This document shows positions 25,944 to 34,778 of a DNA stretch of 64,000 nt, piece by piece. Source of the stretch: an uncultured Lachnospiraceae bacterium (GTDB taxonomy: Bacteria > Bacillota > Clostridia > Lachnospirales > Lachnospiraceae); contig CATKXY010000012.1 in NCBI GenBank assembly GCA_949840915.1, positions 34,530-98,529 on the forward strand, read 5' to 3'. Numbering within the stretch: the stretch's first letter is position 1; each line of letters starts with the position of its first letter. The notes beneath the pieces were generated by a model. It did not search any database. It worked only from the letters and a program-made list of their open reading frames with translations, and was not told the origin of the DNA. Both the position numbers and the translations under genes were made by a program.

Positions 25944-28289
25944 ATGAGGAGACCCTTATTTGCGGTTTCCTTCTGTCTGATACTGCTCATGGCTGTCAGG
26001 TACGCATGTCTGCCCCCCGCTTTGGGGGGCGGGCCGCCTGACGGTACAGATATCATATTGACCGGGCAGATCTGTCAGAAGGATGAAACTTCATTTGTCA
26101 TAAAAGTTCAGGAATTTCAAATTGATGCCGCAGCTCTGCGGCAGAACAATCCATCACAAAACAGAACAGAAAATTTAATAAGCGGCGATATATCAATCGG
26201 GGCGGGGAGCAGATTGCTGTGCGAATATGAAGCATCCGGGGATCTGATACTGGCTTCTGCGGTATCGCTGAAAGGGAAATTCTACGCGTTCTCGCAGGCT
26301 ACAAATCCCGGAGAGTTCGATTATGCCCGCTATTATCGCACCATGGGGTACGGGGGAAGGCTCAGGCAGGTGAAGCTCATGGAGATGTCTGCATACGGGC
26401 CCGGAATCCGGGAGGGGCTTTACCGTCTGCGCTGTTATTGGGAGCGGCGCCTTTATCGGATATTCCCGGAGAAGGAAGCCTCTGTCATGGCGGCGGTTCT
26501 GCTCGGAGACAAGAGCGGCGTGGACGCGGATGTGAAAGCCCTCTATCAAAAAAGCGGCATCGTCCATATTTTGAGTATCTCGGGACTGCATATCACGCTG
26601 ATCGGTGTGGGTCTGTATCAAATACTGCGCAGAGTGGGAGTTCCGGTATGGTGCGCTGCGGCGGGAGGCGCATTATGCCTGATTCTGTACGGTGTCATGA
26701 CCGGGCTTGGCGTGTCCGCCTGCCGCGCCATCGGTATGTACCTGCTGCGGATGCTGGCGCAGCTTTTGGGCAGAACCTACGATATGCTCACGGCCATCGG
26801 TGTGACGGCGGTGTGCATGGTCTGTCTGCAGCCCGCAAGGCTGGAACACATGGGATTTTTGTTGTCCTACGGCTCGGTTCTGGGTGTTGGGATGCTCCTG
26901 CCCGCACTGGCAGGAAAGGAAGAGAGACCTCCAGGGATCAAACGCTATATAGAGGGAAAATGGAAGAGGCGTCTGGCAAGTCTGGGCGGCAGGCTGTGGA
27001 GGGGATTGAGAGAGGGGCTGCTGGCCGGGCTGTGCATCACATTTACCACATTGCCTGTACAGTTATGGTTTGCCTATGAGATACCAGTGTATTCCGTTTT
27101 GCTGAATGTGCTGGTTCTGCCCTTTATGAGCGTGATGATGGCAGCAGGCCTGGCTGCCATGCTGATTCCGGGGATGGGATTTGCGGGTACGGCGGATATT
27201 GTGATTCTTGCGGGATATGAAAAGATTTGTACGTTCTTTGGCGGGCTGCCCCATCCGATGTGGAATCCGGGCCGGCCCGGGATCCGGCAGATAGCGTTCT
27301 ATTATCTGCTTTGGGCGGCGGTGTGCTGTCTGGGGACGGTCAGAGGGCGCGGGAAGAGATTTCTGCAGTTTGTGCTGCTCTGTGCGGCGGTTCTGTCGCT
27401 GGGATTTTCAGGGAGCCGTGGGGATAGGGTCACGTTTCTGGATGTGGGGCAGGGAGACTGTATCTGTGTACAGCTCTCCTCAGGTGAGGTGTATTTGTTT
27501 GACTGCGGGAGCAGCAGCCGGAAACAGATCGGGCAAAAGGTATTGATCCCTTTTTTGAAATATTACGGTATCGGAAGGATTGATGCGGTCTTTGTATCGC
27601 ATGGGGATCAGGATCACATGAACGGTATCGCGGAACTTTTTAAGTTGTGCGGGCAGGAGCATATCGAGATAGGCGGACTGGTGCTGCCCGGCGTTAGTAG
27701 GGATTTGTGGGAGGAGGAATTCGGGGAAATTCTGGAAGCCGCAGAACGCGCGGCCGGACGGGAAAGCAGCCGGACTGCCGGCGGGCAGGTCAGGCAGCGG
27801 ACAATCCCGGTGTCCGTCATACGGGCGGGAGAGAGCTGGACCGGCGGGCCATGGGGCGAGGACCGTGTTTTGTGCCTGCAGCCTTCGGCGGAGGGCGGCG
27901 GTGCAGGGGGAAATGAGGGATCGGCGTGCTTTTACATAGAGTTGTGTGAGGGGGAGCGCAGAATCTCTCTGCTGCTGACGGGAGATGTGGAAGGAACGGG
28001 GGAACGGGAGCTGCTGCGGGAACTGCAAAGTCGCGGCATCAGGGACATCACGCTGCTTAAGGCGGCTCACCACGGCTCCCGCTATTCCTCCCCAAAGGAG
28101 CTTTTAGAACAGTTATCGCCGGACTTTGCAGTGATTTCCTGCGGCAGAGACAATCGCTACGGGCATCCCCACCCGGAGCTGCTGCAGCGGCTTTGGGAGT
28201 GCGGCGCGCAGACTCTGCAGACGCCGCACTCAGGCGCGGTCACGCTGTTTTTGAGATCGGATACGGCAGTTCTTTTATCGGGGCCTTAA
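25944..28289 (+). CDS. comEC: ComEC/Rec2 DNA uptake channel
   Basis: A 781-residue membrane protein. It has the N-terminal DUF4131-like OB region, the Competence helix bundle (LLGDKSGVDADVKALYQKSG, then HILSISGLHITLIG), and a C-terminal metallo-beta-lactamase-like domain: FLDVGQGDCICVQL, VSHGDQDHMNG with the HxDxDH-like metal site written as HGDQDH, LLTGDVEG and KAAHHGSRYSS. ComEC forms the inner-membrane channel for single-stranded DNA and its nuclease-like domain may degrade the other strand. The length is typical. It ends four bases inside the convergent ABC permease gene. Confidence 0.94.
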   Translation: MRRPLFAVSFCLILLMAVRYACLPPALGGGPPDGTDIILTGQICQKDETSFVIKVQEFQIDAAALRQNNPSQNRTENLISGDISIGAGSRLLCEYEASGDLILASAVSLKGKFYAFSQATNPGEFDYARYYRTMGYGGRLRQVKLMEMSAYGPGIREGLYRLRCYWERRLYRIFPEKEASVMAAVLLGDKSGVDADVKALYQKSGIVHILSISGLHITLIGVGLYQILRRVGVPVWCAAAGGALCLILYGVMTGLGVSACRAIGMYLLRMLAQLLGRTYDMLTAIGVTAVCMVCLQPARLEHMGFLLSYGSVLGVGMLLPALAGKEERPPGIKRYIEGKWKRRLASLGGRLWRGLREGLLAGLCITFTTLPVQLWFAYEIPVYSVLLNVLVLPFMSVMMAAGLAAMLIPGMGFAGTADIVILAGYEKICTFFGGLPHPMWNPGRPGIRQIAFYYLLWAAVCCLGTVRGRGKRFLQFVLLCAAVLSLGFSGSRGDRVTFLDVGQGDCICVQLSSGEVYLFDCGSSSRKQIGQKVLIPFLKYYGIGRIDAVFVSHGDQDHMNGIAELFKLCGQEHIEIGGLVLPGVSRDLWEEEFGEILEAAERAAGRESSRTAGGQVRQRTIPVSVIRAGESWTGGPWGEDRVLCLQPSAEGGGAGGNEGSACFYIELCEGERRISLLLTGDVEGTGERELLRELQSRGIRDITLLKAAHHGSRYSSPKELLEQLSPDFAVISCGRDNRYGHPHPELLQRLWECGAQTLQTPHSGAVTLFLRSDTAVLLSGP

Positions 28290-28993
28290 ACCAAATCCCT
28301 TGTCTCTGCCCTGCGGATGGAGAGAAAGGCCAAAAGCAGCGAGAGCATTGTCAGAATGGCCGGAAAGACTGCATTCTCCCTCATGGTGAGATCTCCGATG
28401 TTGGCCTGCGTCACAAAGATCAGCAGGAAGGAGCAGATGATGACAGTCTTTGAGGACTGATATGCCATCCCGATAAACAGGGCGATGAAGCCCATGGTGA
28501 CGATGACAAAGGATTTTGCCAGCAGCTGTATATAGAATCCCGGGTTTGACATATCGTAATCCAGCGGGAAGGATGAGACCTTAAAGCGTGAGGTAAATAA
28601 AATACAGCCGTAGATCAAAAGCTTCGTCAGCGTCAGTGCCGCAAAATTAAATATCCACACGGCCAGCATCTGTGAGATTAAGATTTTCTGACGTTTAATC
28701 GGATAAGAAAACATCAGGTTCATCGTCTTGTTTTTGTAGGCGCTCACAATAAAGGAGGAGAGCATCACTCCGGTCATAACCAGAAAGGCCATGCTGGTGA
28801 GCATTTCCACGGAGGCGGAGATGGTATTGTGCCCCGGCACGGCATCGGGTATGCCGGTTTCCGGGTCGTTGGCAATCCCAAGGAAGGCCAGCGCGTACAA
28901 AAACAGGCAGAGTACAGCGGCCAGGATCAAGGCATTACAGATATATTTGCGAATATTGTTCTTCTTCCATTCCAATTTGATCAGTTTTAACAT
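28286..28993 (-). CDS. ABC-2 type permease of a peptide-antibiotic resistance transporter
   Basis: A 235-residue membrane protein with six hydrophobic segments, beginning MLKLIKLEWKKNNIRKYI as in the BcrB/SpaE/MutE-like ABC-2 permeases. It overlaps the ATPase gene by seven bases and forms an operon with it. With the upstream regulator and kinase it makes a typical bacitracin or lantibiotic resistance locus. Only one permease is seen, where lantibiotic immunity systems often have two, so the functional unit may be a homodimer. Confidence 0.85.
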   Translation of the reverse strand: MLKLIKLEWKKNNIRKYICNALILAAVLCLFLYALAFLGIANDPETGIPDAVPGHNTISASVEMLTSMAFLVMTGVMLSSFIVSAYKNKTMNLMFSYPIKRQKILISQMLAVWIFNFAALTLTKLLIYGCILFTSRFKVSSFPLDYDMSNPGFYIQLLAKSFVIVTMGFIALFIGMAYQSSKTVIICSFLLIFVTQANIGDLTMRENAVFPAILTMLSLLLAFLSIRRAETRDLV

Positions 28994-29910
28994 GACATTC
29001 CCTCCTCCGCAGTGGCTTTCAAAAAATATTCTTCCAGGGTCTCTGATTTCCGGCCCAAGGCTGTGACCTCCACATCGTTTAATGCCAGAGTCCTGGACAG
29101 TTCCTGAGTGGAAACGGCATTGTCATAGATGCGGATCGAATCGTCTTCCACAATCTTGAAGTTTTCCAGTCCCAGCTTGTCGCTCAGCACAAATGCTGCT
29201 TTCCGGACATTCGTGACAGACAGCTCAATATATGCCAGACCGGTCCGTTCTATTTCCTTCATGCTGATTTCCCCGAGCATCACGCCATGGTGGATAACTC
29301 CTATGGTGTCGGCCAGACTCTGGATTTCCGGGAGGATGTGGCTTGAGATCAGGACAGTGGTTCCGTATTCCGCGCACAGGGATTTTAACAGATCGCGGAT
29401 GAGCTTCATGCCCGCGGGATCCAGTCCGTTGGTGGGTTCGTCGAGAATGAGCAGCTCAGGTCTGCACAGAATGGCCCGGGCGATGCCAAGCCGCTCCTTC
29501 ATACCCAGGGAATACTGGCGCACAGGCTTTTTTTGGGCGGCTGTCAGATCCAGCATGTCCAGAGCGTTCTCAATGCTTTTGTCGTGATAATAACCCATGT
29601 ACTCACAGTGAAGCTTTAAGTTTTCATAGCCGCTCAGATGCTCGTAAAAGGTTGGGAATTCAATGATGCCGGCCATCCGTCTGAGCACGGCATAGGATTT
29701 GGGAGTAAGTGTTTCTCCGAAGATTTCAATGGTTCCGTCTGTCGGTTTCCAGAGATTGGTGAGCATTTTCATCACCGTGGTCTTGCCGGCGCCGTTGGGG
29801 CCGAGAAAGCCGTAGATTTCCCCCTGTTGCACATGGAGATTGACATTGTTCACAAGGTCTTTTCCGCCAATGTTTTTTGTCAGATGATTTGTCTGTAAGA
29901 TATATGACAT
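28987..29910 (-). CDS. ABC ATPase, BcrA/lantibiotic-immunity type
   Basis: A 307-residue ATPase with Walker A GPNGAGKTTVMKML, signature YSLGMKERLGIARA, Walker B LLILDEPTNGLDPAG and the switch histidine in ISSHILPEIQ. The C-terminal 90 residues match the extra domain of the BcrA/CcmA family. The ATG at 29910 has AAAGGAG upstream; the frame is open before it but lacks a second site. It lies 115 bases after the kinase gene, with a possible response-regulator site in between. Confidence 0.93.
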   Translation of the reverse strand: MSYILQTNHLTKNIGGKDLVNNVNLHVQQGEIYGFLGPNGAGKTTVMKMLTNLWKPTDGTIEIFGETLTPKSYAVLRRMAGIIEFPTFYEHLSGYENLKLHCEYMGYYHDKSIENALDMLDLTAAQKKPVRQYSLGMKERLGIARAILCRPELLILDEPTNGLDPAGMKLIRDLLKSLCAEYGTTVLISSHILPEIQSLADTIGVIHHGVMLGEISMKEIERTGLAYIELSVTNVRKAAFVLSDKLGLENFKIVEDDSIRIYDNAVSTQELSRTLALNDVEVTALGRKSETLEEYFLKATAEEGMSC

Positions 29911-30012
29911 TTTTGTGTCTCCTTTCCGCTTCGTTCCGGTATGCCGGCTGCTCCTGCCGGTATTGCCGTTCATCTGTTACATTTTCATTCTAGCGGAATA
30001 GATTTTCAAAAC

Positions 30013-30031
30013 TCTTGACGAAATCTTACAA
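30013..30031 (-). promoter_or_regulatory. Candidate response-regulator direct repeat before the ABC genes
   Basis: On the minus strand TTGTAAGA and CGTCAAGA start 11 bases apart, one helical turn, as OmpR-family regulators prefer. They overlap the last codons of the kinase gene and lie about 100 bases upstream of the ABC ATPase start. No good -10/-35 pair is clear. Confidence 0.3.
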
Positions 30032-31000
30032 ATTTCTTTCGTCGGATTCATACGCGATTTTCTTGAGAGTAAGGGTGAAAGTGGTCTTTACATAAGGGGT
30101 GCTTTCCAGGGTGAGATCGCCGCCAAGCTGCCTTGCCAGATTCCTTGCGATGGTGAGCCCCAGACCGTTTCCCTGTATGGAACGGCTGCGGGAATCTTCC
30201 ATCGTAAAGAGTCTGTCGAATACACTGTCCAGGAAGGCCTTTTCAATTCCCTTTCCCTTATCTGCCACATCCACAAATACCATGTTACCTTCAGATCTGA
30301 GAGAGACGCCGAGATATCTGCCGTCGGCGCCGTAGCGGATCACATTGGAGATGAGATTGTATAAAATGCGCTGCAGAGCTTTTAAGTTCGCCATTACAAA
30401 GACGGCATCTTCGGGTATGTCGATATCCACCGTAAAACCGTTTTTGGTCAAAATCTCATAAAAGTCGAGGACGCTTTCCCGGCATATGCTGCTTAGATTG
30501 ATCCTGGACAGCTCCATGTCCGTGTCGCCGGATTCCAGCTTTGCAAGCGTGAAGAACTGATCGATGAGAGTCATGACGGCCTGGGCTTTCTGTTCTGTTT
30601 TTTTCAACATCTCATCCTGTGTACCGTCAGAGCCGGCTGCGTTGATCCTCATGATTTCCAGATATCCCAGGATTACAGTCATGGGTGTTTTGATGTCATG
30701 TGAAATATTGGACAGCATTTTTTTGGAAGCCATTTCGGAGCGGCGATAGTCGGCCTTCACCCGGAGATGTTGTTCCAGCAGATTGTTGATCTGGGCAGCC
30801 AGCTCCATGAGCGCGCCGTTTTCTGTAAAGACCATAATCTGCTCGCCGCTGTCCTGCGCTGTAATCTCTTTCAGCTTCGCGCTGATCTCTCGCAATTGTC
30901 TCTGTGTGCCCGTCCGATAGGCAGCGCGCTGGTAGAGGATGATTCCTGCCAGCACTGCGATGACAAGCCATAGAAGAAACAGTATCATTGTATCGTTCAT
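30026..31000 (-). CDS. Sensor histidine kinase of the peptide-antibiotic module
   Basis: A 324-residue kinase with a single N-terminal helix (LFLLWLVIAVLAGIILY) and almost no extracellular part, as in BcrS/SagS/CprK-like sensors that detect the signal in the membrane or through the transporter. The phospho-acceptor is in NISHDIKTPMTV (SHD rather than SHE), and the ATPase has NLISNVIRYG, DKGKGIEKAF and GNGLGLTIA. It overlaps the regulator gene by four bases (ATGA), implying coupled translation. Confidence 0.92.
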   Translation of the reverse strand: MNDTMILFLLWLVIAVLAGIILYQRAAYRTGTQRQLREISAKLKEITAQDSGEQIMVFTENGALMELAAQINNLLEQHLRVKADYRRSEMASKKMLSNISHDIKTPMTVILGYLEIMRINAAGSDGTQDEMLKKTEQKAQAVMTLIDQFFTLAKLESGDTDMELSRINLSSICRESVLDFYEILTKNGFTVDIDIPEDAVFVMANLKALQRILYNLISNVIRYGADGRYLGVSLRSEGNMVFVDVADKGKGIEKAFLDSVFDRLFTMEDSRSRSIQGNGLGLTIARNLARQLGGDLTLESTPYVKTTFTLTLKKIAYESDERNL

Positions 31001-31701
31001 GACAGATCTCCCAGTTTATATCCGATTCCCCACACGGTGAGCACATACCGGGGGTCGTGCGCATCGTCCTCCAGCTTGCTGCGCAGTCTGCTGATATGTA
31101 CGTTGACGGCATTCTCGTCGCCTAAGTATGCGTCGTTCCAGATGAGAGAATAAATTTGTTCCTTGGTATAGACTTTCTTAGGATTTTGCAGCAGCAGCTT
31201 TAAGATGTCAAATTCCTTTGCCGTCAGTTCTACGGGCGTTCCGCGTCGGGTGACGGTATAATCGCCCAGATTCATTTGCAGATCGCCGGCTTTCAGAATG
31301 AGGGGAGTCTCCCCGGCTGTATTGTTATATTGCGTCGTCCTTCTGATATTGGCTTTGATGCGCGCCAGAACCTCTGTGACAGAGAAGGGCTTTGTGATAT
31401 AGTCGTCGGCGCCCAGTCCCAGCCCTAAGGCTTTATCCGTCTCAGAGTCTTTGGCGGACACAATGATGATCGGAACTACACTGCTTTGTCGGATATACTG
31501 CATTACGTCCATGCCGTTTACCTTTGGTATCATCAGGTCGAGGAGCACCAGGTCAAACTGCGCACGGTCGAACTCCCGGCAGGCTGCCGCTCCGTCAGAG
31601 GCGCAGACGATCTCATAATTTTCCGCGGAAAGATAATTTTTCAGCATTTCACTGATTTCCGCGTCGTCCTCTACCAGTAAAATTTTGTGGGATAAAGTCA
31701 T
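30997..31701 (-). CDS. OmpR-family response regulator of the peptide-antibiotic module
   Basis: A 234-residue regulator with receiver residues VEDD, phospho-acceptor LLDLMIPKVNG, VSAK and YITKPF, and a C-terminal winged helix (LTAKEFDILKLLLQNPKKVY and NAVNVHISRLRSKLE). It is the first gene of the minus-strand set regulator-kinase-ATPase-permease. It presumably activates the ABC genes when a cell-wall-active peptide is present; the inducer cannot be read from the sequence. Confidence 0.93.
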   Translation of the reverse strand: MTLSHKILLVEDDAEISEMLKNYLSAENYEIVCASDGAAACREFDRAQFDLVLLDLMIPKVNGMDVMQYIRQSSVVPIIIVSAKDSETDKALGLGLGADDYITKPFSVTEVLARIKANIRRTTQYNNTAGETPLILKAGDLQMNLGDYTVTRRGTPVELTAKEFDILKLLLQNPKKVYTKEQIYSLIWNDAYLGDENAVNVHISRLRSKLEDDAHDPRYVLTVWGIGYKLGDLS

Positions 31702-31769
31702 GGCCGTATACCTTTCTGATCTCAGTTAAATTAAATCAATGTTGTTACATGAGGACTGCTCTATTTTAT

Positions 31770-31794
31770 GATAGACGCCTTAGGCGGAGCTATC
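31770..31794 (-). terminator. Probable terminator of holA
   Basis: On the minus strand GATAG...CGCC-taa-GGCG...CTATC forms a hairpin 28 bases past the holA stop, followed by an AT-rich but T-poor tract. Confidence 0.4.
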
Positions 31795-31822
31795 AAGCGA
31801 TGTTCAGCCGGCCCCCTTCGCG

Positions 31823-32797
31823 CTAAAGCACAGACAGGATCAGGATCTCCACGCTCATGCGGTCGTTCATGCGGCCGCTCTTTACCGCTTCCTCGGCCTC
31901 CACGCATTGTTCTACGGCGCTGCGCAGCACGGCGGTCTTGAAACGGCCCGCCTGGGTGATATATTTGCCTGCGATAAAAGGGGGGACTCCGATCTTGGGC
32001 GCGATGGCCTTGCTGTCATAACCCCGGCTGCGCAGCGCCTTTACCTGCAGCAGCGTATTGCACTGGCGGGCGATGAGAAACAGAATGCGCATGGGAGGCT
32101 CCTTCAGCGCCAGCAGGTCGTAATAGAGCTGCAGGGCCTGAGTGGTATTGCCGGCGGCTATGGCATTGATCATATCGAAGATATGGTTGCTTATGCGGCT
32201 GGTGCATATCGCCTCCACATCCTCTGAGGCGACTATTTCCCGGTCCATGCAATAGCAGATCAGCTTTTCCAGCTCGGTCTGGATATTGTCCATGTCCGTT
32301 CCTGTTTTCTGCAGGAAGAGCTGTACGGTGTTCTCGGTGATCTTTTTGCCCTCTTTTCCCAGCATACCCGCGATCCAGCGCTTTAGAGTCTGTTCGTCCT
32401 GCACCGGAAATTCCGCGGCGTGCCCCAGAGACTGCACGGCCTTATAAAGCTTGCTGCGCTTGTCCACCTCGCTCTCTGTGAACACAAAAAAGCAGCTCTC
32501 ACAGGGAGCGCTCAAGTATTCTGCCAGTTTTTCGCCCCCGGATTTGAAGAGCCCGCTGTCGGAGATAAAGATGACCCGGCGCTCAGCCAGAAAGGGCATG
32601 GTCTCCGCAAGGTCGATGATCTCCCCCACGGGGACGTCTTTTCCGGTGTAAAAATGCGTGTTCATCCGGTCGTCTCCGTCGCACAGAGCATTGCGGAGCC
32701 GTTGTGTGTATTGTCTCTTCAGATAGCGTTCCTCTCCGTACAGGAGGTAGGCCTGTCTGAAAGTATGTTCTTTGATATCAGTTTGAAGCTGCTGCAT
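31823..32797 (-). CDS. holA: DNA polymerase III delta subunit
   Basis: A 324-residue clamp-loader delta subunit. It opens the beta sliding clamp during loading. Family marks are the N-terminal FRQAYLLYGEERYLKRQY, FLAERRVIFISDSGLFKSG, SEVDKRSKLYKAV, the AAA lid region (NTVQLFLQKTGTDMDNIQTE, then LEKLICY) and ISNHIFDMINAIAAGN. There is no Walker A, as expected for delta. A GTG at 32809 is in frame, but it lies in the ribosome binding site of the ATG at 32797, which I prefer. In many Clostridia holA directly follows comEC; here it is separated from it and inverted. Confidence 0.93.
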   Translation of the reverse strand: MQQLQTDIKEHTFRQAYLLYGEERYLKRQYTQRLRNALCDGDDRMNTHFYTGKDVPVGEIIDLAETMPFLAERRVIFISDSGLFKSGGEKLAEYLSAPCESCFFVFTESEVDKRSKLYKAVQSLGHAAEFPVQDEQTLKRWIAGMLGKEGKKITENTVQLFLQKTGTDMDNIQTELEKLICYCMDREIVASEDVEAICTSRISNHIFDMINAIAAGNTTQALQLYYDLLALKEPPMRILFLIARQCNTLLQVKALRSRGYDSKAIAPKIGVPPFIAGKYITQAGRFKTAVLRSAVEQCVEAEEAVKSGRMNDRMSVEILILSVL

Positions 32798-32883
32798 GAA
32801 AATCCTCACTTTTATTTGTCGGATATGCCTGTTTTATTGTCCGTTCTCTCTTATTATACTCCGTAAAAAGTTTTTTTGCACTA

Positions 32884-32912
32884 TTGAGATTGCCGGATGC
32901 TTATGGTACTAT
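32884..32912 (+). promoter_or_regulatory. Probable sigma-A promoter of mscL
   Basis: TTGAGA (32884-32889), 17-base spacer, TACTAT (32907-32912), 39 bases before the mscL start. A divergent TATAAT for holA is at 32853-32858 on the minus strand. Confidence 0.5.
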
Positions 32913-32951
32913 TAACGTGGTTATAGTTTACAGGACGGAGGGTATGAGAAA

Positions 32952-33386
32952 ATGGCTAAGGACAAGGGATTTGTCAGTGAATTCAAGAAATTTATCCTGC
33001 GCGGCAATGTGATGGATATGGCGGTGGGTGTCATTGTCGGCGGTGCGTTCACTTCGATCGTAACTTCCCTGAATCAGGATATTTTGACACCGGTTCTGGG
33101 GATTTTCGGCGGTATGGATTTCAGTGATCTGAAAGTAGCGCTGGGAAGCGGAGAGAATGCTCCCATGCTCTGCTACGGTAATTTTATAACGGCAGTCATC
33201 AACTTTTTGATCACAGCGTTTGTGATCTTTTGCTTGGTGAGAGGGATTAATTCAGTTAATGACCGGTTCAGTCATAAGCCTGCGCCTGCCGCTCCCACTA
33301 CGAAAAAGTGCCCTTTCTGCAAGAGTGAGATCGCTATAGACGCCACCAGATGTCCCCATTGTACCTCTCAGCTGGACGAGCAGTGA
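32952..33386 (+). CDS. mscL: Large-conductance mechanosensitive channel MscL with C-terminal zinc ribbon
   Basis: A 144-residue protein. Residues 1-105 are a normal MscL: FVSEFKKFILRGNVMDMAVG, VGGAFTSIVTSLNQDILTP and the second helix NFLITAFVIFCLVRGIN. MscL is a pentameric valve that opens under hypo-osmotic stress. The C-terminal 27 residues are unusual: CPFC, ten residues, CPHC make a complete four-cysteine zinc ribbon, in place of the usual charged helical bundle. The start has GGAGGG upstream. Confidence 0.95.
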   Translation: MAKDKGFVSEFKKFILRGNVMDMAVGVIVGGAFTSIVTSLNQDILTPVLGIFGGMDFSDLKVALGSGENAPMLCYGNFITAVINFLITAFVIFCLVRGINSVNDRFSHKPAPAAPTTKKCPFCKSEIAIDATRCPHCTSQLDEQ

Positions 33387-33493
33387 GCAGCGGGCGCGGA
33401 CGATAACGGGATAGAGGTATGACAGATACCGACAGTACGGATAACAAGTAGCCGGATAACAACAAGCCAAGTAATGACAAGACAGGTAACAGT

Positions 33494-34546
33494 ATGATAA
33501 AAATACGGAAATACAGAAGGTATGCGGCGGTTCTGTGCGGATTGCTGGCGGCGCTGCTCGCCGGATGCGGCAGCACCGGCACCAAGACTGGTGAGGCCAT
33601 GCAGCTGTTGCAGGAGCTCCGGTATCAGGAGGCTCTGGACATGTTTCAGACTGCGGAGGAGGAGGGAGAGAATTCCCGGCTCATTGACAGAGGAAGAGGC
33701 ATCGCTTACATGGGTATGACGGAGTATGAGGATGCTATCCTCTGTTTTGAGGAGGCTCTGGCCGGCAGCGACGGCTTTGTGCAGCCGGTGGATTTCGATC
33801 TGAATTATTATCTGGCGGCAGCTTTCATCAAAAACGGACAGCCGGCGGAAGCCGAGGAAGTCTATAACGCTATACTGGGACTGCGTCCCGATGAAGTGGA
33901 CGCCCATTTTCTGCGGGGCAATGCGCGCCTGCAGCAGAGCAATTATGAGGGGGCAAAGGAAGATTTTGACCGGGTGGTGTCTCTGGACGCCAACAATTAC
34001 GACCGTATGATAGAGATTTATCAGGCGCTGCAGCATTACGGGTACAAGGATGTGGGGCGCGAGTATCTGGAGAATGCCATGCGGGTGGCCGAGGACAAGA
34101 TGAACAGCTACGACAGCGGGCGCATGTACTATTATCTGGGGGAATATCAGAAGGCGTGTGTCGCTCTGGAAAAGGCCAGAGAGAAGGGAGATTCGGAGAG
34201 CTATCTCTATCTGGGCAGGGCGTATGAGGCGACCGGAGATTACAATTATGCGGCCAGCGTCTATCATTCCTGGATCGCCAAGGATACGGGCAGTGCCGCC
34301 ATCTACAATCAGCTCGGACTGTGCGAGATGGCCATGGGCAATTATCAACAGGCGCTGGAGGCCTTTCAGGCCGGGATGCAGGTGGAGAACAATACGCTGA
34401 TGCAGACCCTCGCTTTTAATGAGATCGTGGCCTATGAACATTTGGAGGAGTATCAGAAGGCTTTCGCACTGGTGGAGAATTATCTGAGAAGTTATCCGGA
34501 TGACGAACTGGCCAAGAGAGAACAGCAGTTCCTCTCCAGCAGGTAA
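33494..34546 (+). CDS. TPR-repeat lipoprotein
   Basis: A 350-residue exported protein: signal peptide with lipobox LLAGC at about residues 20-24, then at least seven tetratricopeptide-like repeats running to the C-terminus (for example YQEALDMFQTAEEEG, YEDAILCFEEAL, YEGAKEDFDRVVSLDANN, YNYAASVYHSWI and YQQALEAFQAGMQ). TPR lipoproteins usually hold protein complexes at the outer face of the membrane. It is followed by a strong terminator. The preceding gap (33387-33493) has only two imperfect 15-base repeats (GGATAACAA-type). Confidence 0.88.
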   Translation: MIKIRKYRRYAAVLCGLLAALLAGCGSTGTKTGEAMQLLQELRYQEALDMFQTAEEEGENSRLIDRGRGIAYMGMTEYEDAILCFEEALAGSDGFVQPVDFDLNYYLAAAFIKNGQPAEAEEVYNAILGLRPDEVDAHFLRGNARLQQSNYEGAKEDFDRVVSLDANNYDRMIEIYQALQHYGYKDVGREYLENAMRVAEDKMNSYDSGRMYYYLGEYQKACVALEKAREKGDSESYLYLGRAYEATGDYNYAASVYHSWIAKDTGSAAIYNQLGLCEMAMGNYQQALEAFQAGMQVENNTLMQTLAFNEIVAYEHLEEYQKAFALVENYLRSYPDDELAKREQQFLSSR

Positions 34547-34566
34547 CCGTATAAGCATAAAAGCCG

Positions 34567-34606
34567 ATGCCCGGAACCCGGGAAGCCACAGGGTTCCGGG
34601 CATTTT
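34567..34606 (+). terminator. Rho-independent terminator after the TPR lipoprotein gene
   Basis: A perfect 13-base-pair stem, ATGCCCGGAACCC (34567-34579) with GGGTTCCGGGCAT (34591-34603), followed by a short T run. Confidence 0.8.
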
Positions 34607-34675
34607 GCAGGCCAAATATCGACTCGGTCAGTCAACACAAAATATGCTACATATGACAGGGGTGTCGCAGATAAA

Positions 34676-34691
34676 CCACAATATATTGTAT
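34676..34691. promoter_or_regulatory. NrdR box upstream of nrdD
   Basis: CCACAATATATTGTAT agrees with the NrdR consensus ACACWATATATWGTGT at 14 of 16 positions. A weaker copy, ACACAAAATATGCTAC (34635-34650), starts 41 bases upstream, about four helical turns. NrdR represses ribonucleotide reductase genes in many bacteria. The promoter begins 18 bases downstream. Confidence 0.65.
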
Positions 34692-34709
34692 CTCTTTGTT
34701 TTCCCGCCA

Positions 34710-34738
34710 TTGACTTTGCTGTCGCAAAATGATATAGT
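34710..34738 (+). promoter_or_regulatory. Sigma-A promoter of nrdD
   Basis: TTGACT (34710-34715), 17-base spacer, TATAGT (34733-34738), 40 bases before the nrdD start. Confidence 0.7.
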
Positions 34739-34778
34739 AGTATAAATTGCACTTCAGACAATTTCGGGAGGGACAGGA

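Noticed and set aside
33387..33493. Imperfect 15-base tandem repeats (GGATAACAA type) before the TPR gene
   Set aside because: Two and a half degenerate copies, no clear role; not enough to call CRISPR-like or regulatory.
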